DNA of 64,000 nt. Source: CAWJMF01 sp963843945 (GTDB taxonomy: Bacteria > Vulcanimicrobiota > Vulcanimicrobiia > Vulcanimicrobiales > Vulcanimicrobiaceae). The notes below the pieces were generated by a model, which had not been told where the DNA came from, did no database searches, and was given only the letters and a program-made list of their open reading frames with translations. The stretch covers positions 930,001 through 994,000 of the forward strand of contig CAWJMF010000002.1 of NCBI GenBank assembly GCA_963843945.1, written 5' to 3'. This document shows, piece by piece, positions 25,908-35,154 of this stretch. The first letter of the stretch is position 1; every line of letters starts with the position of its first letter. The position numbers and the translations under genes are program-made.

Positions 25908-28127
25908 TTGAACATCACTTCCGAGCCGGCCGTCTGGGTCGGCGGATTCGTTCTCAGCTTCGAGGAAGCCGGCGCGCGGCTGGACCGCGCGGAGGCGTCC
26001 AAGTCGAGTAATGGCTCGGTTGCCCGGGCAACCGGCGGACCGGCTCCGTTTGCGCTCGGACGCGCCGCCGCGCTTGAGGCGGCTCGCGCCCTCCGCCCCG
26101 GCACGGGTGCCGGCCTCGCTTTTGTCGGACCGGCCGGATGCGGCAAATCGACCGTTCTTGCGCTGCTCGCCGCGGATCCGGTCCTGCGCGAGCGATTCGA
26201 CGTCTTCGTGCGCGTGCGGGCCGCAGGCCAGCCCTGGCAAGACGTCTTGACCCAAATCTTTCGAGCGCTGCACCCGGGCGGCGAGCCGCCGCAGTTGCCG
26301 GCCTCAAATGACTGGCTGGAAGAATTGCGCGACCGCCGGGTCGGGCTCGCGCTCGACGACGCGGACGCACCCTTCGAACTCGACCGGTTGTTGCTCGCCC
26401 TTCCCGGCGCAATCGCGTTCGCGACCGCGCGGCAGCCGCTGGCCGGCTTGACGACGGTGCGGCTCGCCCCGCTGAGCGAACGCGACGCGAGCTGGCTGTT
26501 GGCGTCGAACCCGCTGGTGCGCGGCGAACGCGACGCAGTGCGCGAGCTGGCGAAGGTCAGCGAAGGGAATCCGTTGCGCGTGAAGCAGCTGGCTGCGCTG
26601 GCGGCGAATCGTCCCGCGGCCGAACTCAGCGCGCTGCTCGGCTCGGGCGCCGCGTTCGAACCGTTCTTGCGCGATGCCGCCGGCCGGCTCGACGCGCGGC
26701 AACGCGGGTTGCTCGACGCGATCGGCATCTTCGGAGCGGCTGCGGTCGAAAGCGACGACCCCGGCGCCGCCAAACTCGCCGCGGAGGGGCTGGTCGTCCC
26801 CAGCGCCGCCGGCTGGCGCATCGCGCCGGAACTCGAACCGCGCTACCAAACTCCCGAGGAGTTCGTTTTCCGCAGCGCACTCAATTCGTGCGCCCCGACG
26901 CTGACCGGTGCGGTCGCAACGGAACGCGATCCGAGCCGTCTCGCTCCGGTCGTCGCGGCGGCGCGGCGCGCGGGCGAACTCGATCGCTTCGGCGACGTCA
27001 TCGATCTGGGCAGAACCACCGGAAACGCGTTGGCCCGCTGCGGGGCGTGGAACGAGTGGCGCGCGGTGCTCGACTTAGTCTCGGCGGCGGCGGGCCGGAC
27101 CGGTGCCGACGGCGTGCAGTCGTGGGTGCTGCATCAATCCGGGACGCGCCTCGCGTGTCTGGGACAAACGGCCGACGCGCAGTCGATGCTGCGCGCCGCG
27201 CTAGCGCGGCGCCGCGCCGCGCGCGACGACGTCGCGGCACGTTTGAGCGAGCACAACCTCAAGACGATCGGCGGCGGCGGGAGCAGCGCGCGCATCGTGG
27301 CGGGCGCGGTCGCACTCGCGACGGCCGCTGCGGTCGTATTCGGCGCTACCTTCGCACTGCGGCCTCACGGGAAAGTTGCGGTCGTCGAGCGCCCGGCGGC
27401 AATCGCGACGGCGCACGTCGCCAAGACCGAACCGGTCGCACCGCAGCAAGTGGCGGTCCAACCCGTCGCGACGTCCACGACGTCCGCGACGTCCGCGGCG
27501 CCGACGCCGCATCCGCGAAAAGCGAAGCCGGCTTTCCATCCGCTCCACAAGGAGCCGACGCCGATTCTCGCGGCCGTCGCGGTATCGACCGTCGCGGCCG
27601 CCGAATTGCCGGCGAGCGCGGCGAGTGCGGAGCCGACGCTCGCACCTTCCCCCGAAGCGACGCTCGCGCCGACCGCGGCGCCGGCGCCTAGCGCGCAAGC
27701 ATCGCCCTCGCCGGCGCCAAGCGCGCGCCCCTCACCCAAAGCCCGCGCCACACCGCGCCCTCGCGCGGTCGCACTCGTCCCGAAACCTGCGACGCCGCCG
27801 GCGCATTACACGCATCCGGAGATTCTCGCCTTCGGCGCGACGCGCACGCTGCTTACCACCGGCGCTTCGACGCGCTTGTGCATGAACGTCCGCGACGCGA
27901 CGCACGTGCGCTTGACCGCCACGTCGCAAGCGCAAACGCGCGAGGTGCCACTGCCCCCAGCCGTGCACCGCGGAAAACCGGTCTGCATCCGGGTCGCTCC
28001 CAAGAGCGCGACGCGCTACGCGCTGCACGCGAACTCGGGTCCGTTCCAAGCCTTCCGCATCCTCGCCGTCGACGTCTTCGCCGCCCCAGCGCAAACGCCG
28101 CAAACCGCAACGAGCGCGGCGCCCTAA
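25908..28127 (+). CDS. Membrane-anchored STAND-like ATPase with C-terminal beta domain
   Basis: Unrecognised 739-residue protein. Residues about 45-300 form a P-loop NTPase: Walker A GPAGCGKST at 74-82, Walker B-like VGLALDDAD, then AFATARQ and LAPLSERDASWLL, resembling NACHT/NB-ARC/ATP-dependent regulators; a helical middle follows, with a possible TPR-like segment (GTRLACLGQTADAQSMLRAAL). One membrane helix lies at about 461-484, then 145 residues rich in Ala, Pro, Thr and Ser, and an Ig-like or lectin-like domain from about 632 with two cysteines. The ATPase would be cytosolic and the tail external. TTG 25908 is the likely start but the ribosome site is weak. Confidence 0.7.
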   Translation: MNITSEPAVWVGGFVLSFEEAGARLDRAEASKSSNGSVARATGGPAPFALGRAAALEAARALRPGTGAGLAFVGPAGCGKSTVLALLAADPVLRERFDVFVRVRAAGQPWQDVLTQIFRALHPGGEPPQLPASNDWLEELRDRRVGLALDDADAPFELDRLLLALPGAIAFATARQPLAGLTTVRLAPLSERDASWLLASNPLVRGERDAVRELAKVSEGNPLRVKQLAALAANRPAAELSALLGSGAAFEPFLRDAAGRLDARQRGLLDAIGIFGAAAVESDDPGAAKLAAEGLVVPSAAGWRIAPELEPRYQTPEEFVFRSALNSCAPTLTGAVATERDPSRLAPVVAAARRAGELDRFGDVIDLGRTTGNALARCGAWNEWRAVLDLVSAAAGRTGADGVQSWVLHQSGTRLACLGQTADAQSMLRAALARRRAARDDVAARLSEHNLKTIGGGGSSARIVAGAVALATAAAVVFGATFALRPHGKVAVVERPAAIATAHVAKTEPVAPQQVAVQPVATSTTSATSAAPTPHPRKAKPAFHPLHKEPTPILAAVAVSTVAAAELPASAASAEPTLAPSPEATLAPTAAPAPSAQASPSPAPSARPSPKARATPRPRAVALVPKPATPPAHYTHPEILAFGATRTLLTTGASTRLCMNVRDATHVRLTATSQAQTREVPLPPAVHRGKPVCIRVAPKSATRYALHANSGPFQAFRILAVDVFAAPAQTPQTATSAAP

Positions 28128-28198
28128 CTTTTCGCCGTACGGCAGGAGTTCGAGCGAACGCGACGTTAGGCCGGGGAGGGAAGAAACGGAGTTCGCAG

Positions 28199-29929
28199 AT
28201 GACAAAGAGAGTGCTCGGCGTCGCCATGAGTGCGGCAATGTTGGCAGGTTGCAGCGGCGGATCGTCGTCGAACGTCCCCTCCGGCCCGCACACGCCGACG
28301 CCCTCGTCGGTGAAGGTCACCGTTCTGCTCGACGGGACGAGCGGCGCAGCTGCGAAACGCCGCCCAGCCTACATCTCCCCGGCGACCCAATCGGTCACGA
28401 TCGGCGTCAACGGCGCGACGCCCGTCGCGATAGATTTGCTGCCGAGTTCCAGCGCGTGCACCCCATCGGCGTCCGGCGCCAACCTCGTGTGCACGTTGGT
28501 CACGAGCGCTCCGGCGGGGACCGATACGTTCACGTTCGCGAGCTACGACGGCGTCAACGGGTCGGGCCACAAGCTCTCCGAGAACACTGCGGTGCAAACA
28601 ATCAGCGCGACGTCGACCAACACGTTGCCGGTCACGCTCGAGGGCGTACCGGCCGGCATTCTCGTAGCGCCGTACCCGAATCAAGGCAGCGTCGTCGCGC
28701 AAGGTTCCGGATACGTGCTAACCGGCCCCGCTGCCGTCCAATTCGCCGTCGTCGCGCTCGACGCCGGCAACAACCTCATCATCGGCCCCGGCGCGCCGTC
28801 GCTCAGCGTGACCAGCAGCTCGGCGAACCTCGCCGTAGCGCCCGTCGCCGGCAATCCCAACGAATTTACCCTCACGCCGAAAACCGAAGACAGCTCGGTC
28901 ACGCTCGCGGTGACGGCTACCGGCGGCGCGGGCGGAAGTGCGAGCAGCAGTGTGGCGCTCGCGCTGCAAGCGGCCGCCCCGACGAGCCTACCCGTCAGCC
29001 TGTATGCCTACGAAGCCCCCAACGCGGGCAGCCAAGGCGAGATCGACGTGTTTCCGCCGGGATCGGTGGGCAACGCAGGCTCGACGAGGCTTACGAGCAC
29101 GGCCTTGGATCCCGCCGGCGGCGTGGTCGCGGCCGATGCAAACGGCACGGTTTATGCGTCCGGAACGTCCAGCGGTGCCGCTCTGTACTCGGTCGTCAGC
29201 TTCAGTCCGACGTCGATCGGGCCGAACGCCACGCCGGCAACCGAAGTCCTCGCGGCGTACAAGGGCGGTCCGTTCAACACTGCGGGTTCGATGGTGGTCG
29301 GCTACGACCATCGGCTGTACGTGAACGCGAGCGTCAACGGCGGCTACGGAATTTTTATCTTGCAACCCGGCGCGACCGGCACGGCCGCGGGCCAGTACCA
29401 ATCGATAGCCGGTTCGGCGACGACTCTTTCCGGGACGTCCACGTATCCGGACGGCATCGCGGTCGACGCAGCCGGATTCATCTACGTCGGCATCCTCAGC
29501 TCCAGCGGCCCAGCCTCAATCGCCGTTTTCGCGCCGGGTGCGTACGGAAACGTCGCGCCGGTCCGCGTGATAAGTGGAGCCAACGTCGTGGCACAAAGCC
29601 CGATTCCCATCGGTGCGGCCGCTGATGGGACGCTCTACGTCCTCGACTACGCCTCGGCAACCGTCTACGTTTTCGCACCGGGTGCCAACGGCAACGTCAC
29701 GCCGATCCGGTCGTTCCAGTCGCCGGCGATGCCGTACCACGGGCCGATGGCGGTCGACACGAATGGGAACGTGTACGCACTCAACGAGTCCTCCGCAACG
29801 ACCACGAACGGACCCTATCCCGTGATCGTCTTCGGCGCGTATTCCGCCGGAATCGTCAACCCGCTGTTCAGCATCGCCGGCTCGAACACCAACCTCGGAA
29901 CGCCGAACGGTATTGCGGTGCCGCTGTGA
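28199..29929 (+). CDS. Lipoprotein with Ig-like head and beta-propeller repeats
   Basis: 576-residue exported lipoprotein; the lipobox is LAGC with Cys18. Residues 30-270 are Thr/Ser-rich beta-sandwich sequence with two or three Ig-like segments. Residues 275-576 contain propeller-type repeats: blades with VAVDxxGxxYV cores and a recurring xFxPGxxGNxxPxR unit (VFPPGSVGN, VFAPGAYGNVAPVR, VFAPGANGNVTPIR). NHL/SMP-30-like surface proteins have this form. Function is unknown. It starts 71 bases after the ATPase gene on the same strand and could be expressed with it. Confidence 0.78.
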   Translation: MTKRVLGVAMSAAMLAGCSGGSSSNVPSGPHTPTPSSVKVTVLLDGTSGAAAKRRPAYISPATQSVTIGVNGATPVAIDLLPSSSACTPSASGANLVCTLVTSAPAGTDTFTFASYDGVNGSGHKLSENTAVQTISATSTNTLPVTLEGVPAGILVAPYPNQGSVVAQGSGYVLTGPAAVQFAVVALDAGNNLIIGPGAPSLSVTSSSANLAVAPVAGNPNEFTLTPKTEDSSVTLAVTATGGAGGSASSSVALALQAAAPTSLPVSLYAYEAPNAGSQGEIDVFPPGSVGNAGSTRLTSTALDPAGGVVAADANGTVYASGTSSGAALYSVVSFSPTSIGPNATPATEVLAAYKGGPFNTAGSMVVGYDHRLYVNASVNGGYGIFILQPGATGTAAGQYQSIAGSATTLSGTSTYPDGIAVDAAGFIYVGILSSSGPASIAVFAPGAYGNVAPVRVISGANVVAQSPIPIGAAADGTLYVLDYASATVYVFAPGANGNVTPIRSFQSPAMPYHGPMAVDTNGNVYALNESSATTTNGPYPVIVFGAYSAGIVNPLFSIAGSNTNLGTPNGIAVPL

Positions 29930-29941
29930 GACCGCTACGCG

Positions 29942-31108
29942 CTAGGCCGAATTCGAAGCACGCAGTTCGCGCAAGATTTCTTCGGTATGCTGACCGAGCC
30001 TCGGTGCGAAGCCTCGGGAGGAAGGCTGCGAGACGCTCCAGACCGACGGAACGCCGATCGTCCGAATGCGGCCTTCGCTCGGATGATCGGCCTCCCGCAA
30101 GAGGCCGCTCGCGGCGAGTTGCGGATCGTGCAAAAGTGTCTCGAGATTTTGCAGGGGCGCGACCGGGACGTCGGCGCGCCGCAGGAGCGTCAGCCACGCG
30201 TCGGTCGTGCGCGTCGCAAGTACCTCTGCGACGGCTCCGTATGCGTAGTCGTAGTCGCGCCGGCGCCGCTCGGGGTCGTGCAGCCGCGCGTCGTCCCGGA
30301 AGCGCTCGCCGTTTCCGCTCAACTCGAAGAAACGCGTCCAATGGCCCTCGTTATATACCAGAACGCAGACGTAACCGTCGAGCGTGCGAAAGGGCCGGCG
30401 CATCGCGCTGAGCAGCCGCGCGTAGCCCATCGGACCTTCAGGCGGTACGAAGCTCTCGCCGCCCAAGTGATCGCCCAGCACGATATCGACGAGCGTTTCG
30501 AACATCGGGACCTCGATCGCTTGCCCGAGCCCCGTTCGCGCGCGATGCAGCAGCGCTGCTAAGACGACGTTGACCGCGCTCAAGCCGCCGATCCGGTCGA
30601 CGATCGTGCTCGGCACGTAGCGAGGTTCGTCGCCGCTCGCCGCAAAGAGCGATGCCAATCCGGCGACGCCTTGAATCAAATCGTCGTAAACCGGCAGCGC
30701 TGCCGCCGGTCCGCTCTGCCCGTACCCGACCAGGCTCACGAAGACGATCGCCGGGTTGACCTCGGCGACGTCGGCGTAACTCAAGCCGAGCCGCGCGAGC
30801 GCGGCCCCCCGGGTGTTGTGAACGAAAACGTCGCTGCGCGCGCTCAACTGCAACAGCGCCGCACGTCCGTGCGCCGTCTTCAGGTCGAGCACGATGCTGC
30901 GCTTTCCCCGGTTGAGGTGCATGAAGATCGCGCCCATATCGCGGTGGCGCGCAGGAAGCGCGTAGCGCATGAGGTCGCCTTCCGGCGGCTCGACTTTGAC
31001 GACGCTCGCGCCGAAATCGGCCAGAATGCGCGTCGCTAGCGGGCCCATGATGATGCTGCTCAGATCGAGCACTCGCACGCCGGCGAGCGGTCCAACGCTG
31101 CGTTCCAC
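29942..31108 (-). CDS. CaiB/BaiF-family CoA-transferase
   Basis: Class III CoA-transferase of 388 residues, moving CoA between organic acids. Family features are GVRVLDLSSIIMGPLATRIL, ADFGASVVKVEPPEGD, LNRGKRSIVLDLKT, VFVHNTRG, SLVGYGQSGP and PVYDDLIQGVAG; the Asp in VYDD matches the catalytic aspartate region. GTG 31108 is the start. The substrate pair is not predictable. It converges on the propeller lipoprotein gene with 12 bases between. Confidence 0.88.
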   Translation of the reverse strand: MERSVGPLAGVRVLDLSSIIMGPLATRILADFGASVVKVEPPEGDLMRYALPARHRDMGAIFMHLNRGKRSIVLDLKTAHGRAALLQLSARSDVFVHNTRGAALARLGLSYADVAEVNPAIVFVSLVGYGQSGPAAALPVYDDLIQGVAGLASLFAASGDEPRYVPSTIVDRIGGLSAVNVVLAALLHRARTGLGQAIEVPMFETLVDIVLGDHLGGESFVPPEGPMGYARLLSAMRRPFRTLDGYVCVLVYNEGHWTRFFELSGNGERFRDDARLHDPERRRRDYDYAYGAVAEVLATRTTDAWLTLLRRADVPVAPLQNLETLLHDPQLAASGLLREADHPSEGRIRTIGVPSVWSVSQPSSRGFAPRLGQHTEEILRELRASNSA

Positions 31109-31180
31109 CCCGGCGCCTTCGACGAGCGCGGCCCGGCCTCACGCAAGGTGCGAAGCCTCGCCTGCAAGTAGCTCCCGGGA

Positions 31181-31756
31181 ATGCAACGAACGCGACTCCT
31201 CCTCGCCCTCGCGATTTTGAGCTTGCCGGCCGTCCTGTTCGCGCGGCTTCCGGCGGGCGCAGCACCGACCGCCGCGCCGGCGCTGGTTAAGGTCGCGATC
31301 GTGACCGATCGCGGAACGATTGAGGTGGCGCTCGACCCCGTCCACGCCCCGCTCACCGTCAAGAACTTCCTGCACTACGTCGATGCGAAGTTCTACAACG
31401 GCGGCACGTTCTTCCGCGCGGTTCCGGGCTTTGTGATTCAAGGCGGCAACAAGGCGCGCGAGTCTCCCGAGGACCATCCGATTCAGCTCGAGAGCGGCTT
31501 GAAAACGGGCCTGATGAACATCGACGGCGCGATCTCGATGGCGCGCACGACCGATCCGAACTCGGCCACGACGGAGTTCTTCATCTGCGACGGCGCGCAA
31601 CCGGCCCTCGACGCGACGATGTCCCAGGCGGGTTACGCGGCCTTCGGCTTCGTCACGAAAAACATGGCGCTCGTGCGCGAGATCGCACGGCTTCCCGCCG
31701 AGCAGCAGATGCTTCTGACGCCGGTCAAGATCGTGCGAATCTATCGCGTCCATTGA
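31181..31756 (+). CDS. Exported cyclophilin-type peptidyl-prolyl isomerase
   Basis: 191-residue folding catalyst with a signal peptide (LLLALAILSLPAVLFARLPA). The cyclophilin domain shows VTDRGTIEVALDPVHAPLTV, FYNGGTFFRAVPGFVIQGG with the catalytic Arg, and MARTTDPNSATTEFFI. The Trp of cyclosporin-sensitive forms is absent, as in many bacterial enzymes. Likely periplasmic. It is divergent from the CoA-transferase and followed after seven bases by the DUF5069 gene. Confidence 0.9.
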   Translation: MQRTRLLLALAILSLPAVLFARLPAGAAPTAAPALVKVAIVTDRGTIEVALDPVHAPLTVKNFLHYVDAKFYNGGTFFRAVPGFVIQGGNKARESPEDHPIQLESGLKTGLMNIDGAISMARTTDPNSATTEFFICDGAQPALDATMSQAGYAAFGFVTKNMALVREIARLPAEQQMLLTPVKIVRIYRVH

Positions 31757-31763
31757 GGCGGGC

Positions 31764-32219
31764 GTGACGGACGCCGACCTGACCAAACATCCTCCGCGGC
31801 GCTGGTGCGACACGATCGAAGGGATCGCGTGGCTCGGCAGGATCGTCGATAAAGCCCGCGCCTACGATGCGGGCACGCTCGGCATTTACCTGTTCGGCCA
31901 AAGTCCCGTCGACGCGAGCTTCCTTCGCGCGGCCGGAATCGGCTACGGCGACGTTTTGGATGCGACGCGCAAGGCGGCCGACGACGCGGGCGTTCTCACG
32001 GAGATCGAACGGATCGCACCGGGCGCGACGGACCGCCTGCGCCAATGGAGCGAGCAGCCGCCGCTGCTGTGCCGCTCGACCTTCGTCCTCATCGATGCCG
32101 ACGAGGGCTATGCGCACGGTTTCGCGCGCAGCCTGCGAATCGTTTCTCATCCGCTGTACGCGCTGATCGTCCCGATTTGGCGCCGTCTCCAGCCGCTTCG
32201 CATGAAGGGCGCCGCATAG
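31764..32219 (+). CDS. DUF5069 protein
   Basis: 151-residue soluble protein that fits the DUF5069 pattern: PPRRWCDTIEGIAWLGRIVDKARAYDAG near the N terminus, then LGIYLFGQSPVDASFLRAAGI and a helical remainder. Family function is unknown. GTG 31764 is the start. It probably shares a transcript with the cyclophilin upstream and the ABC-F gene downstream (16 bases). Confidence 0.78.
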   Translation: MTDADLTKHPPRRWCDTIEGIAWLGRIVDKARAYDAGTLGIYLFGQSPVDASFLRAAGIGYGDVLDATRKAADDAGVLTEIERIAPGATDRLRQWSEQPPLLCRSTFVLIDADEGYAHGFARSLRIVSHPLYALIVPIWRRLQPLRMKGAA

Positions 32220-32235
32220 CGGCCGGTCCGCCGAC

Positions 32236-34053
32236 ATGGAACTCATCCGCTTCACGGAGCTCGAGCGCCACTACGGCGCCCGCACGATCTTCACCGGGCT
32301 CTCGGGCGTCGTCCGCCAAGGCGAGAAAGTCGGGCTCGTCGGCCCGAACGGCGCCGGAAAGTCCTCGCTCGTGCGCCTGCTCACCGGCCTCGACGAGCTC
32401 GACGGCGGCAGCGTCGTGCGCGCGCCCGGTGCCCGGCTCGCCTATCTCGCGCAGGACTCGTCCGAGCGCGGTCCGGCGACGCTGCGCCTCGCATTCGAAG
32501 GTGCGATCGCGCAGCAGCGCGCGGAAGAATGGGAGACGCGCGCCACCCTGAACCGCTTCGGATTCGCCGACGAAGAACTCGATCGTCCCTTCGAGCAGTT
32601 CTCGGGAGGTCAGCTGACGCGCGCCTTGCTCGCGCGAACGTTGCTCGAGAACCCGGATTGGCTGGTGCTGGACGAACCGACCAATCACCTCGACATCGAC
32701 ACGACGCGCTGGCTCGAAACGTTCGTGGCGCGGGACGCGCGAGCGTATCTGATCGTCTCGCACGACCGCTACTTCCTCGAGACCGTCGCTACGACGATCT
32801 GGGAACTCGAGAACGGGAAGCTCGCGACCTACGACGTGCGACCCGGACGCGCCTACAGCATGTTTCTGGAAGAGCGCGAGCGCCGCCGCGAACAAGCCCG
32901 GCGGGACTTCGAAGCGGCGACGACGGAGCGCAAGCGCCAGCGCGCGGTGATCGACGAGCTGCGGACGCACGGATCGCACAACTACAGTCACGTACGCAGC
33001 CGCGAAAAGGCACTCGAACGCATCGAACCGCTCTCCGCGCCGGCCAAAGCGCGCCGGCGCATCGCGGTCGACCTCAATCCGGCGCGGCGCGCCACGAAAG
33101 GCTTCGCCCTCGAATTCGAAGGCCTGACGAAGGCCTACGACCGGACGCTTTTCAGCGGCTTCGGCGGCCGGATCGGCCGCGGCGAGCACGTCGCCATCGT
33201 CGGTCCCAACGGCGCGGGCAAGACGACGTTTCTCCGCATCCTAAACGGCGAGCTGGCGCCCGACGCCGGCAGCGTGCGCTACGGGACGGGCCTCAGCATG
33301 GCGAGCTACTCACAAAGGACGGTCGACGACCTTCCGGCCGGCGCGACCGCAGCCCAAGCCGTGATGCAGATGGGCGTCACGGCGGAAGCGGCGCGCGGGC
33401 TGCTCGGGCGGCTGAACCTGGGCGGCGAGGCGGGCGACAAGCTGGTCGAAAACTTTTCGGGCGGCGAACGGCGGCGCATCATGCTGGCGCGCTTGATGGC
33501 GCAGCGCGCGGACTGCCTTTTCCTCGACGAGCCCACCAACGACCTCGACATCGCCGGGCGCGAAGCGCTCGAAGACGTGCTGGCCGCGTACGGGGGCGCG
33601 TTGCTCGTCATCTCGCACGACCGGTTTCTGCTCAAGCGCTTGGCCAAGCGCGTCATCGCGATCGGCGACGGCCGCGCAACGCTCGTCGACGACGACTACG
33701 AAGCCTACGAACGCCGGGCGCACGAAGAGCGCGCGACGCCCGGCGGCAAGGGCGAGGAGCGCGGCGCGCGCGGCGAGAGCGGCGAGCGTCGCCGCGAAGC
33801 CGCTCACGAGGCGAAGCTCGCGGCGGGGCGGCGAACGCGCGCGGTCGAAGCGGCGGAACGGCGCGTCGCCGAACTCGATCGGCAACGCGCCGAGATCGAG
33901 TTGCTCTTCACGCAACCCGAACTTTACGACGACCCCGCCACGATCGTCGAACTGCAGCACGATCTCGAACGAATTCGCAGCGAGAGCGAGCGCGCTTTCG
34001 AAGCTTGGGAAGCTGCGGTCCATGCGGCGGAGATACCGGTAGCCGGAGGTTAA
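32236..34053 (+). CDS. ABC-F family ATPase
   Basis: 605-residue soluble tandem ABC protein of the ribosome-associated ABC-F group (Uup/EttA/antibiotic-protection relatives). Domain 1 has GPNGAGKSSL, signature FSGGQLTRAL and Walker B VLDEPTNHLD; domain 2 has GPNGAGKTTF, FSGGERRRIML and FLDEPTNDLD. The interdomain linker (about 205-275) is Arg/Glu-rich, as expected for the P-site tRNA-interaction motif. A C-terminal coiled coil (ERRVAELDRQRAEIELLF and following) resembles that of Uup. Which subfamily is meant cannot be settled by eye. Confidence 0.92.
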   Translation: MELIRFTELERHYGARTIFTGLSGVVRQGEKVGLVGPNGAGKSSLVRLLTGLDELDGGSVVRAPGARLAYLAQDSSERGPATLRLAFEGAIAQQRAEEWETRATLNRFGFADEELDRPFEQFSGGQLTRALLARTLLENPDWLVLDEPTNHLDIDTTRWLETFVARDARAYLIVSHDRYFLETVATTIWELENGKLATYDVRPGRAYSMFLEERERRREQARRDFEAATTERKRQRAVIDELRTHGSHNYSHVRSREKALERIEPLSAPAKARRRIAVDLNPARRATKGFALEFEGLTKAYDRTLFSGFGGRIGRGEHVAIVGPNGAGKTTFLRILNGELAPDAGSVRYGTGLSMASYSQRTVDDLPAGATAAQAVMQMGVTAEAARGLLGRLNLGGEAGDKLVENFSGGERRRIMLARLMAQRADCLFLDEPTNDLDIAGREALEDVLAAYGGALLVISHDRFLLKRLAKRVIAIGDGRATLVDDDYEAYERRAHEERATPGGKGEERGARGESGERRREAAHEAKLAAGRRTRAVEAAERRVAELDRQRAEIELLFTQPELYDDPATIVELQHDLERIRSESERAFEAWEAAVHAAEIPVAGG

Positions 34054-34057
34054 GGCG

Positions 34058-34732
34058 TTGTCAACGGCAGATGCGGACCCGGCCTGGGGCATACCCTCAA
34101 AGGAAGAATCGCGCCACCCAGCCCAAATCGCGATTCTGTGCGCGGCGGCGCTAAACTTCGTCTTGCCCGGCAAGTTCACGCTCGGGCCGCCCTGGCTCGT
34201 GCCGGCGATCGAGCTCGTACTCTTGATCCCGCTCTTTTTCGTCTCGCATCGCAAGTTCTCGAATCGCGGCGCGAAAATGCGTCAGACTGCGGCCTTGACG
34301 CTCATCGGAATCGTCAGCGTCGCCAACATTATCTCCCTCATCTTGCTGATTCGGCTCCTGCTTTTCAACTCCAAAGCGGTCAACGGTCTCGAGCTGATCT
34401 ATTCGTCGGTCGCGATCTGGGCAACCAACGTCATCGTTTTCGCGCTCTGGTACTGGGAGCTCGACCGCGGCGGTCCGGATGGCCGGACCGAGCTCGATCA
34501 CGAAGAGCCGGACTTTCTCTTCCCGCAGATGGTCACGCCGAAGTCGGCACCAAAAGACTGGACGCCGGCGTTTCTCGACTACCTCTACGTCGCATTTACC
34601 AACGCGACGGCCTTCAGCCCGACGGACACGATGCCGCTGACCGTGACCGCCAAGATGTTGATGCTCTTCCAAGCCACCGCTTCGCTCGCCACCATTGCAA
34701 TCGTCGCCTCGCGCGGGATCGGCATCCTCTGA
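34058..34732 (+). CDS. Integral membrane protein, DUF1345/ion-channel-like
   Basis: 224-residue membrane protein with about five helices. The last part reads DYLYVAFTNATAFSPTDTMPLT and then a Gln-containing helix (LMLFQATASLATIAIVA), the layout of two-helix ion-channel pores and DUF1345 proteins where a re-entrant loop follows YxxF, but a K+-type GYG filter is absent. TTG 34058 follows the ABC-F stop by four bases. Function unknown. Confidence 0.6.
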   Translation: MSTADADPAWGIPSKEESRHPAQIAILCAAALNFVLPGKFTLGPPWLVPAIELVLLIPLFFVSHRKFSNRGAKMRQTAALTLIGIVSVANIISLILLIRLLLFNSKAVNGLELIYSSVAIWATNVIVFALWYWELDRGGPDGRTELDHEEPDFLFPQMVTPKSAPKDWTPAFLDYLYVAFTNATAFSPTDTMPLTVTAKMLMLFQATASLATIAIVASRGIGIL

Positions 34733-34764
34733 ATCTCCACGTCGACCCGTGGCTCGGGCTCGGC

Positions 34765-35037
34765 GTGCTGGTCTGCACCGCCGCCACGGATGCCGTCTAC
34801 GTGATGTTCACGGCCTCGGTCTCCGCGCGGCGGCGCATCTCGGCCGCAACCTGGAGCAGCATCTGGTATTTGCTGGCCTCGTTCGCGGTGATCACCTACA
34901 CGAAGAACTGGATCTACGTCGCCTTTGCGGCCGTCGGCTCGTGGATCGGGGCGTACCTTTCGATGACGTTCCTCTCGCGGCGTGCCGGCCTCGGCAAGGC
35001 GCTTCCGGACTTCGAAGAGCGCCGAGGTCCGCCTTAA
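34765..35037 (+). CDS. Small three-helix membrane protein
   Basis: About 90-residue hypothetical membrane protein: GVLVCTAATDAVYVMFTASV, IWYLLASFAVITYT and WIYVAFAAVGSWIGAYLSM are the likely helices, then a charged tail. The frame is open from the previous gene's stop region; the first usable codon is GTG 34765, while CTG 34729 is a less likely start overlapping the upstream stop. No function is recognised. Confidence 0.6.
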   Translation: MLVCTAATDAVYVMFTASVSARRRISAATWSSIWYLLASFAVITYTKNWIYVAFAAVGSWIGAYLSMTFLSRRAGLGKALPDFEERRGPP

Positions 35038-35154
35038 CGTCTCGAACGTGCGTTCGCTCGCCTTGGGGGGACTCGCGAACGTCGCGGCGCATTCCGGGTC
35101 AATCGTGCGCTTCGCTTGAGTGCGTTGCGCTATCGAACTGAAGGAGCCCCAGCC

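Noticed and set aside
34058..34732. Calling the membrane protein a potassium channel
   Set aside because: The layout recalls a pore loop, but no GYG-type filter is present.
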